Part shown: positions 13,174-19,611 of the stretch, piece by piece | How the letters are laid out: every line of letters starts with the position of its first letter | Numbering within the stretch: position 1 is the stretch's first letter | Origin: RGIG7378 sp045588325 | GTDB lineage: Bacteria; Bacillota; Clostridia; RGIG7378 | Length of the DNA stretch: 25,211 bases | Assembly (NCBI GenBank): GCA_045588325.1 | Contig: JAZNEA010000063.1 | Location: forward strand, 1-25,211 | Direction of reading: 5' to 3' | Notes under the pieces: model-generated | Seen by the model: only the letters and a program-made list of their open reading frames with translations | What the model was told of the DNA's origin: nothing | The model's database searches: none | Program-made: the position numbers and the translations under genes

Positions 13174-14454
13174 ATGGATATTACAATCAGACCCAACAGC
13201 CGAATATCGGGAAGAGTCGTGGCACCCCCATCAAAATCAGATGCTCACAGGGCTCTGATTTGTTCTGCCCTTTGTGGCAATGACGCAAGTGTCTCTGCCG
13301 TCGGAAATTCCATAGATGTGGAGACGACCATAGAGGCGCTGGCAAATCTGGGAGCGAGTTATACCAGGCAAGGTGACACCCTTTGTTATAGCGGTTGGGA
13401 TTTGACTCAGTCAGATGGAGAGGTAAATTGCAGGGAGAGTGGATCCACCTTGAGATTCCTGCTACCGGTATGCTCCAGTCTGGGCCTTAACAGAACATTC
13501 ACAGGCCAGGGCAGATTGCCCGAGAGGCCTATTTCGGTAATCATAGACGAAATGCAAAGACATGGCGTTACCGCCAAAGGAGATAGACTGCCCCTGACGT
13601 TGACAGGTTCATTGGAGATAGGAGAATATCGTATTCCTGGGAATATCAGCTCCCAGTTCATCTCCGGACTGCTCATGGCATTGGCCAAGGTTGGAGGCAC
13701 CAGCAGGGTGGTAATACCAGGCAAGATGGAATCCTCAGCATACGTGGACATGACGGTTGATACATTGGCTCATTTTGGGGCCAGGTGGCAGAGGAACACG
13801 TCCCAGGAGGGGACAGTTTATTCTCTGGAGCAGCCCTTTGACACAAGCAAAACGCCGGACACCTATGAGGTGGAGGGAGACTGGTCAGGAGCCGCATTCC
13901 TGTTGGCCGCAGGAGCACTGGGCGGAGAGATTGAGGTTGCCGGATTGGAGGGAAAATCCAGACAGGGCGACAGGGCAATTGCCCACATATTAGAGCAAAT
14001 GGGAGCACAGGTTCGTTCCGTGGGAGATAGGAGCTGGCACATCAGGAGGCCAACCACAACCGCTTTGCAGCCTGTGCAAGTGGATGTTTCAGAAATACCG
14101 GATTTGTTCCCGATTCTGGCGGTTTTGGCTGCAGGGGCCCAGGGAACCAGTGAGTTTAGCAATGTGGCCCGTCTCCGCATTAAGGAGAGCGACAGGGTGG
14201 AGTCAGTTTGCTCTATGCTAAGAGGCCTGGGAGGCAACGTTCGCGTGGAGGGGGATACCGTATACGTGGAGGGCTGTGGCTTTTTGACAGGAGGACAGGT
14301 GGATTCCTGGGGAGATCACCGAATTGCAATGAGCGGAGCGGTTGCGTCCCTCATCTGCAGGGAGCCGGTTACCGTCTTGGGCGCAGAGTGTTGTGCCAAG
14401 TCATACCCAGGATTTTTTGAGGATTTTGCTAAAATAGGAGGCCGTGCAGAATGA
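13174..14454 (+). CDS. aroA: 3-phosphoshikimate 1-carboxyvinyltransferase (EPSP synthase)
   Basis: A 426-residue enzyme joining phosphoenolpyruvate to shikimate 3-phosphate. Recognisable are the N-terminal PPSKSDAHRALICSA (K21, S22, R26), RESGSTLRFLLP, GRLPERP, NISSQFISGLLMALA, DLFPILAVLAAGAQ, RLRIKESDR and WGDHRIAMS, in the family order. The ESGSTLRF form (rather than GNAGT) is common in Bacillota and archaea and is close to the class with altered glyphosate response, but sensitivity cannot be read from sequence. No Shine-Dalgarno site is visible in the six-base gap after aroB, so translation is probably coupled to aroB. The stop overlaps the aroC start (ATGA). Confidence 0.97.
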   Translation: MDITIRPNSRISGRVVAPPSKSDAHRALICSALCGNDASVSAVGNSIDVETTIEALANLGASYTRQGDTLCYSGWDLTQSDGEVNCRESGSTLRFLLPVCSSLGLNRTFTGQGRLPERPISVIIDEMQRHGVTAKGDRLPLTLTGSLEIGEYRIPGNISSQFISGLLMALAKVGGTSRVVIPGKMESSAYVDMTVDTLAHFGARWQRNTSQEGTVYSLEQPFDTSKTPDTYEVEGDWSGAAFLLAAGALGGEIEVAGLEGKSRQGDRAIAHILEQMGAQVRSVGDRSWHIRRPTTTALQPVQVDVSEIPDLFPILAVLAAGAQGTSEFSNVARLRIKESDRVESVCSMLRGLGGNVRVEGDTVYVEGCGFLTGGQVDSWGDHRIAMSGAVASLICREPVTVLGAECCAKSYPGFFEDFAKIGGRAE

Positions 14455-15797
14455 AGTCTACCTTTGGATTGAATATAAGAATAACCATGGAGGGAGCATC
14501 TCACGGAGAGTTCGTCAGGTGTACAGCTATCGGCCTTCCAAAGGGCATTCGCGTGGATATGGATGGCCTTATGGCATTCATGGCCAGACGACGCGGAGGA
14601 CAGCGAAACACAACCCCCAGGAGAGAGGATGACGTGCCAGAATTTCTGTCAGGTTTGGTGGACGGCGTTACAGATGGCATGCCTCTGGTGGTTTCAATAC
14701 CGAACAAAAACCAGCGTTCAGGGGATTATAACGGATTTGCAGATACCCCCAGACCGTCTCACGCAGATTATACGTCGAGATTGAGATATCCTGATTGCGA
14801 TTTGAGGGGTGGAGGACACTTTTCCGCAAGGCTCACAGCCCCTCTTTGTGCTGTGGGTTATGTGTGCATGTGTGCCCTCAGAGAAAAGGGAATTTATATA
14901 GGGGCTCATTTGGGCCAGGTGGGAACCATTAAGGACAAGGCTTTTGACCCAGTTGCAATCACAGAGGCTGACTTTGCCCCGGCAACAGGCATGCCGGTGT
15001 TAGACCCCGTGGCCGCAGAGGCTATGGACCAGGCCATACAGGAGGCTGCCCGATGCGGTGACTCCATAGGCGGCATGGTGGAGTGCGCCGTGGTAGGCGT
15101 TCCTGCAGGAGTTGGGACTCCACTGGGCAACGGCATAGAAAATCGCATTTCCGCTGCTATGTACGTGCTGGGCGCACTCAGAGGAGTGGAGTTCGGAGCT
15201 GGATTTAATGCGGTGACCATGAGGGGCAGCCAACACAATGACCCATATGTGATTCGTGATGGACAGGTGGCCACGGAGTCTAACCATAGCGGAGGCGTAC
15301 AGGCCGGCATCACAAACGGCATGCCCATACTGTTCAGGTGCGCATTTAAGCCAACCGCATCTATATCTATGGAGCAGAGGACGGTGTCGTTGTCAAGAAT
15401 GGAGGAGACCGCCATTGCAATTTCTGGCAGGCACGACCCATGCATTGCTGTCAGAGCTGTTCCTTGTGTGGAGGCTGTCACAGCCATTACTATATTGGAC
15501 GCCATGATGGATGCGGATGCAGGAGATATGGCCCAGTGCCGCAGAGCGATAGATAGCATCAACAACAGACTGGTGGAATTGCTGTGCCAGCGCATGGAGT
15601 TGGCAGGGGCTATTGCCAAGGAGAAGGAGCTCCTGGGCTTGCCAACATACGACCCCGACAGAGAGCAGCTGATCCTGGATAAGGTTAGGGCAATGGCAGA
15701 TGCTGTGGACCATGGCAAAGGCGAATCCATGGCACAGATATTCCGCGAGATTATAAGAATTACCCGTGAATACGAGGACGGCATAAGGGAGGACTGA
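14451..15797 (+). CDS. aroC: Chorismate synthase fused to chorismate mutase
   Basis: A 448-residue bifunctional protein. Residues 1-345 are chorismate synthase, making chorismate from EPSP with reduced FMN: MEGASHGEFVRCTAIGLP, MARRRGGQRNTTPRRED, RPSHADYTSRLRYPDCDLRG, GGGHFSARLTA, VTMRGSQHNDPY and SGRHDPCIAVRAVPCVEA. After a short linker, residues about 361-448 form an AroQ-type all-helical chorismate mutase: CRRAIDSINNRLVELLCQRM, AGAIAKEKELLGLPTYDPDR and FREIIRITREYE, with R365, R381 and K390 at the usual substrate-binding spacing. The fusion would pass chorismate to prephenate, toward Phe and Tyr. AGGAGG lies at 14436-14441 and the ATG overlaps the aroA stop. AroC normally ends near residue 350-360, so the extra 85 residues are clear. 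Confidence 0.95.
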   Translation: MKSTFGLNIRITMEGASHGEFVRCTAIGLPKGIRVDMDGLMAFMARRRGGQRNTTPRREDDVPEFLSGLVDGVTDGMPLVVSIPNKNQRSGDYNGFADTPRPSHADYTSRLRYPDCDLRGGGHFSARLTAPLCAVGYVCMCALREKGIYIGAHLGQVGTIKDKAFDPVAITEADFAPATGMPVLDPVAAEAMDQAIQEAARCGDSIGGMVECAVVGVPAGVGTPLGNGIENRISAAMYVLGALRGVEFGAGFNAVTMRGSQHNDPYVIRDGQVATESNHSGGVQAGITNGMPILFRCAFKPTASISMEQRTVSLSRMEETAIAISGRHDPCIAVRAVPCVEAVTAITILDAMMDADAGDMAQCRRAIDSINNRLVELLCQRMELAGAIAKEKELLGLPTYDPDREQLILDKVRAMADAVDHGKGESMAQIFREIIRITREYEDGIRED

Positions 15798-15799
15798 TC

Positions 15800-17032
15800 A
15801 TGTACCAACTGATAGGACGAAAGTTGGGCCACAGCTATTCGCCGGGCATACATCAGGCCTTTGGCAAGTATCAATATGAGCTGAAATGCCTGGAGCCTCA
15901 GGAGTTAGAGGAGTATATCCGCAATGGGCAGTGGCAGGGGCTGAACGTAACTATACCCTACAAGAGGGACGTCATGCCCTTTTTGGACAACATCCACCAG
16001 AGTGCCAGGGCCATAGGCTGTGTCAACACAATTGTGCGCAGAGACGGACAGTTGGTGGGATACAACACGGATTACATGGGCTTTTTGGCCATGGCAGACA
16101 GGGCCGGCATAGATTTTGATGGTCGAAAGGTCCTCATCCTGGGTACAGGGGCAACATCCCTGACGGTGGAGGCAGCAGCCAAAGACAGAGGAGCGAGCAG
16201 CATTGTCCGAGCATCCCGTAGTAGCCGGGAGGGGGCCGTGTCATATCAGGAGGCCCACAACATTTCCGATATCGAAATAATCGTAAACGCCACACCCGTT
16301 GGCATGTATCCAAATATTCTGGAGGAGATAATGGACTTGTCCAGGTTCCCACAACTCAGGGGAGTTCTGGATGTTGTGTATAACCCCATCAGGACAGGCC
16401 TGATCCAACAGGCAAAGGACAGGGGGATTCCCTGTGCAGGAGGATTGTACATGCTGGTGGCACAGGCGGCAGAGGCCTGCAGGCTTTGGACGGGGGAAAT
16501 GCCAGATAACCGGGAGCAGATATACAGGGATTTGGTCCATAGCAGGACAAACATTGTGCTGGTAGGTATGCCGGGCAGCGGGAAAACCACAGTAGCCAGG
16601 GAACTGGCACAGATTTCCGGTCGTCCAGTGGTGGATATAGATGCAGAAATTGTCAAAGAGAGGGGTATGGAAATCCCCCGGATATTTGAGGCGTTTGGTG
16701 AGGAGAGTTTCCGCGAGACGGAGACCCAGGTTCTGGAGCGGGTGTGTAGAGAGGCAGGCAGCATAATTGCCACAGGAGGCGGAGCTCCACTGAGACCCGA
16801 GAATCGCAGGGCCATACGGTGTAATAGCCGTGTCTATCTATTGGACAGGGCCCTGGAGCAGCTGGACAGAGGCGGCCGGCCGTTGTCAGCAAATGCCGAT
16901 CTGGAACAAATGTGGCAGGCCAGGCGACCGGCATATATGGCCGTCAGCGATATTGAGGCAGACAACAGAGGGGACAGCACAGATTGCGCCCGCATAATAT
17001 GGGAGGACTACATTGAAAATATTGATTATTAA
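15800..17032 (+). CDS. aroE: Shikimate dehydrogenase fused to shikimate kinase
   Basis: A 410-residue bifunctional enzyme. Residues 1-245 are shikimate dehydrogenase (AroE): GRKLGHSYSPGIHQAFG, GLNVTIPYKRDV (catalytic K55), GCVNTIVRRDG, GYNTDYMGF (D91), the NADP loop LILGTGATSLT, NATPVGMYP, DVVYNPIRT and GGLYMLVAQA. Residues about 250-410 are shikimate kinase (AroK): Walker A GMPGSGKTT (256-264), VVDIDAEI, ESFRETET, ATGGGAPLRPENRR and lid arginines in RGGRPLSA. The two steps are consecutive: dehydroshikimate to shikimate to shikimate 3-phosphate. It begins two bases after the aroC stop, and its 3' end overlaps aroQ by 20 bases. Confidence 0.95.
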   Translation: MYQLIGRKLGHSYSPGIHQAFGKYQYELKCLEPQELEEYIRNGQWQGLNVTIPYKRDVMPFLDNIHQSARAIGCVNTIVRRDGQLVGYNTDYMGFLAMADRAGIDFDGRKVLILGTGATSLTVEAAAKDRGASSIVRASRSSREGAVSYQEAHNISDIEIIVNATPVGMYPNILEEIMDLSRFPQLRGVLDVVYNPIRTGLIQQAKDRGIPCAGGLYMLVAQAAEACRLWTGEMPDNREQIYRDLVHSRTNIVLVGMPGSGKTTVARELAQISGRPVVDIDAEIVKERGMEIPRIFEAFGEESFRETETQVLERVCREAGSIIATGGGAPLRPENRRAIRCNSRVYLLDRALEQLDRGGRPLSANADLEQMWQARRPAYMAVSDIEADNRGDSTDCARIIWEDYIENIDY

Positions 17033-17450
17033 CGGCCCTAACCTGAATATGTTAGGTATCAGGGAGCCGGCGATTTACGGGACAAATACATATCAGGACC
17101 TTTGCGACATGATACAGGACCATGGTGATAAACTGGGAGTTCAGGTGGAATTCTTTCAGTCCAACCACGAGGGGGCGCTGGTGGATGTCATTCAGGCAGC
17201 CTTTGGGGAGGTTCAGGGCATCGTAATCAACCCGGGAGCATATACCCACACCAGCGTGGCGCTTTTGGACGCGGTTAAGACAGTGGGCATTCCCACAGTG
17301 GAGGTGCACATTTCGGATCCCGACACCAGAGAGGAGTTCAGACGCGTTTCGTACATCCGTCAAGGGTGCGTGGCCACAATAAAGGGGCATGGACTTAATG
17401 GATATCTGGAGGCCATGGATTTTCTGGTTGAGAAGAAAAAAGCAGAATAA
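17013..17450 (+). CDS. aroQ: Type II 3-dehydroquinate dehydratase
   Basis: A 145-residue enzyme converting 3-dehydroquinate to dehydroshikimate. The family N-terminus KILIINGPNLNMLGIREP requires the TTG at 17013 as start; GGGAGG at 17001-17006 is correctly spaced. Catalytic features are R17 and Y23 (GIREPAIYG), SNHEG, INPGAYTHTSVAL (Asn and the general-base His) and VEVHISDPDTREEFR. Length is standard for the dodecameric type II class. It overlaps the end of aroE/aroK and closes the aro operon, followed by a strong terminator. DAHP synthase is not in the window, so the first step must be encoded elsewhere. Confidence 0.97.
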   Translation: MKILIINGPNLNMLGIREPAIYGTNTYQDLCDMIQDHGDKLGVQVEFFQSNHEGALVDVIQAAFGEVQGIVINPGAYTHTSVALLDAVKTVGIPTVEVHISDPDTREEFRRVSYIRQGCVATIKGHGLNGYLEAMDFLVEKKKAE

Positions 17451-17465
17451 TTGTATAAAGTACAC

Positions 17466-17500
17466 AAAAACGGACATGAGTTTTCTACATGTCCGTTTTT
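17466..17500 (+). terminator. Terminator of the aro operon
   Basis: AAAAACGGACATG (17466-17478) pairs perfectly with CATGTCCGTTTTT (17488-17500). The T-run gives a standard rho-independent terminator 15 bases after aroQ. The A-run on the other arm could make it work in both directions. Confidence 0.9.
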
Positions 17501-17508
17501 CCTTGGTA

Positions 17509-17517
17509 TGCTAAAAT
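17509..17517 (+). promoter_or_regulatory. Candidate extended -10 promoter of ALP-B
   Basis: TGCTAAAAT fits an extended -10 (TGn then TAAAAT at 17512-17517), 31 bases before the ALP-B ATG and just after the aro terminator. No good -35 is seen, because the region 17 bases upstream lies inside the terminator stem. Confidence 0.4.
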
Positions 17518-17548
17518 ATCGTAATCAAGACTCAATAGGAGGAATAAT

Positions 17549-19483
17549 ATGAGTTTTAATATTAAGAAGCTGGTTCCGATGCTCATTTTGGTAGTAGCTC
17601 TTGTGGCTATTCCCTTGGGAGCATGGGCCGATACATACACACCTGAGGAGTACACAGGAGAATTGCCTGTGTACGACACTGCACCCTACACATGGAAGGT
17701 CAACGCCACATTGGGCGGAGCAACAAACCTGCCTGCAGTTAACCTGGCAGCCACAGGTCGCTACAGCAACGTGACCAATATTAACGACGAGCTGTTGGCC
17801 GCTATTCAGAACACTACTTTTGTAGATGCCAACAACATGATCGTTGTAATCTCCGACGGATTGGGAGACAACGACATTCTGTTGTCCGAGAATTATGCAG
17901 GAGAGCTGATTCTTAACAACCTGCCCAACAAGGGAGCATCCGCAACCTTGTCCTATGATCTGGAGACTGGTTCCAAGTTTGTTACTACAGACTCTGCAGC
18001 CGGCGGTACAGCCTTGGCCAGCGGCATGAAGACACGTTACTCCTACGAGGGCCTGGACGTTAACGGACAGGACATCCCTCAGATTACAGAGGTTCTTAAG
18101 GAGCAGTTTGGCAAGATCATCGGTGTAGTTACAACCGGTTGGGCATATGACGCAACACCTGCTTGTTATGGTGGCGCTCACGCTATCCGCGGCAACAGCT
18201 CCGAGATTGCCAGAGATATGATTAGAGGCTATGTTCCGGATCTGTTCATCGGACAGGGCGTAGAGGACTACAACTCCACCTTCACCTCATATTATATTGA
18301 GATAATGTGCAAGGGTGTAGAGGAGATTCACACTGACTGGAACACAGCAATAACATCTGGCCAGGACAGCCTTTGGATCAGCGTTCCTGCAGACGTCAGA
18401 TACAGCGACGATTTCTCTGAGACACAGCCTACAATTTCACAGATGATGGCATTCTCACTTACATTCCTGCAGGCAAAGTCCGAAAGGATGGGAGATGCCG
18501 GATTCTTCCTCATGTTCGAGAACGGCATGACAGACGATGCTGGTCACAACAACGTAGTTGATCAGATGATTTGCGAGGTTCAGGCCACAGATGAGGCTAT
18601 GGCAATTGCACTTAAGTTCGCTTGCGAGAACCCCGACACCATCGTTATCCAGACAGCCGACCACGACACAGGCGGCATGACACTTAAAGAGGGATGGGAG
18701 ACAGACCTTTCCAAGTGCACATTCACAACTTCTGGTCACTCTCAGCAGAACGTTTCCGTCAACGCCATCGGTAAGAACACCGAGGTATTCAATGGACAGG
18801 AAATGTACAACAACCAGGTAGGTAAGGTTATGGCTTACCTCATGGGCATCAGCGAGTTTGGCGCCACAGAGGACGAGTATTCTATCGACGACATCGTTGC
18901 TGGCATTAAGGTAAACATCGGCAACACAACCACAACAGAGGATCTGCTCCAGGGCGATGTATTGCACGTCAGAGCAGATGAGGATACAACAAGCCTGCAG
19001 TTCGCAGTAAGCGGACTGGGAGCTAAGGCCCATGACATGATCACAGTAGCAGTTAAGGTTCCCGCAGGAGCTACAGCTGTTAAGATCAGCGGTGCATCCG
19101 TATTGCTGGAGCAGAACCTGGACAAGGTTATGAACTATGTGGAGCAGTACGATTATTACTTCCTCACATTTAAGACCAACGAGGACTTTGACACATTGAC
19201 CCTTGAGTTCACAGGAGACATCAAGGCCAATGACGAGATCTGGTTGGACAACCTGGTTGTTGCAGCGAACAGCACAGACTTCACAGGCTACGATACCAGC
19301 AAGGTTACAGCCGGCGACAAGGTTACAGTAGCAGTGGCAGGCACAACAGCATTACCTCAGCAGGACAGCCAGCAGCCACCAGTACCTGAGAAGGGATTCC
19401 CTTGGGGCTACGTTGTAATTGGTGCAGTTGCAGTAGTTGCTGTAGTTGTAGTAGTTGTCCTGGTTTCTAAGAAGAAAAAGTAA
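17549..19483 (+). CDS. Surface alkaline phosphatase ALP-B (short form)
   Basis: A 644-residue PhoA-family enzyme, the shortest of the four in the window. Signal peptide 1-28 (LILVVALVAIPLGAWA), then the conserved pre-core module directly (APYTWKVNATLGGATNLPAV, about 45-97), without the N-terminal beta module of its paralogues. Core residues are present: D103 in ISDGLG, S149 in TTDSAAGG, DATPACYGGAH, FENGMTDDAGHNN, TADHDTGG and TTSGHSQQN. A C-terminal beta-type domain (about 470-590) is followed by a short Gln/Pro linker, a membrane helix (YVVIGAVAVVAVVVVVVLV) and a KKKK tail, so it should be held on the outer face of the membrane. AGGAGG at 17537-17542 supports the ATG. It is closest to ALP-D in the core. 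Terminators on both sides suggest a single-gene unit. Confidence 0.95.
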   Translation: MSFNIKKLVPMLILVVALVAIPLGAWADTYTPEEYTGELPVYDTAPYTWKVNATLGGATNLPAVNLAATGRYSNVTNINDELLAAIQNTTFVDANNMIVVISDGLGDNDILLSENYAGELILNNLPNKGASATLSYDLETGSKFVTTDSAAGGTALASGMKTRYSYEGLDVNGQDIPQITEVLKEQFGKIIGVVTTGWAYDATPACYGGAHAIRGNSSEIARDMIRGYVPDLFIGQGVEDYNSTFTSYYIEIMCKGVEEIHTDWNTAITSGQDSLWISVPADVRYSDDFSETQPTISQMMAFSLTFLQAKSERMGDAGFFLMFENGMTDDAGHNNVVDQMICEVQATDEAMAIALKFACENPDTIVIQTADHDTGGMTLKEGWETDLSKCTFTTSGHSQQNVSVNAIGKNTEVFNGQEMYNNQVGKVMAYLMGISEFGATEDEYSIDDIVAGIKVNIGNTTTTEDLLQGDVLHVRADEDTTSLQFAVSGLGAKAHDMITVAVKVPAGATAVKISGASVLLEQNLDKVMNYVEQYDYYFLTFKTNEDFDTLTLEFTGDIKANDEIWLDNLVVAANSTDFTGYDTSKVTAGDKVTVAVAGTTALPQQDSQQPPVPEKGFPWGYVVIGAVAVVAVVVVVVLVSKKKK

Positions 19484-19504
19484 GCATATAGGACTTAAAC
19501 TGAC

Positions 19505-19535
19505 AGGCCATCCCAATTGCGGGGTGGCCTTTTTG
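19505..19535 (+). terminator. Terminator of ALP-B
   Basis: AGGCCATCCC (19505-19514) pairs with GGGGTGGCCT (19521-19530), one T-G pair, with an AATTGC loop. TTTTTG follows. It is a clear intrinsic terminator 21 bases past the ALP-B stop codon. Confidence 0.9.
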
Positions 19536-19611
19536 TATAAGGTAGTGATTTGTAGACATGGACTATAAAAGTTGACATAATAAAACAAAAAAGCGCAAAG
19601 AGGAACAAAAT

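Noticed and set aside
14906..15874. Minus-strand 322-codon frame opposite aroC
   Set aside because: Antisense shadow; the plus strand encodes chorismate synthase and mutase with full motifs.
17525..18181. Minus-strand open frame opposite ALP-B
   Set aside because: Antisense shadow with no start signal; the plus-strand gene has all PhoA motifs in this stretch.
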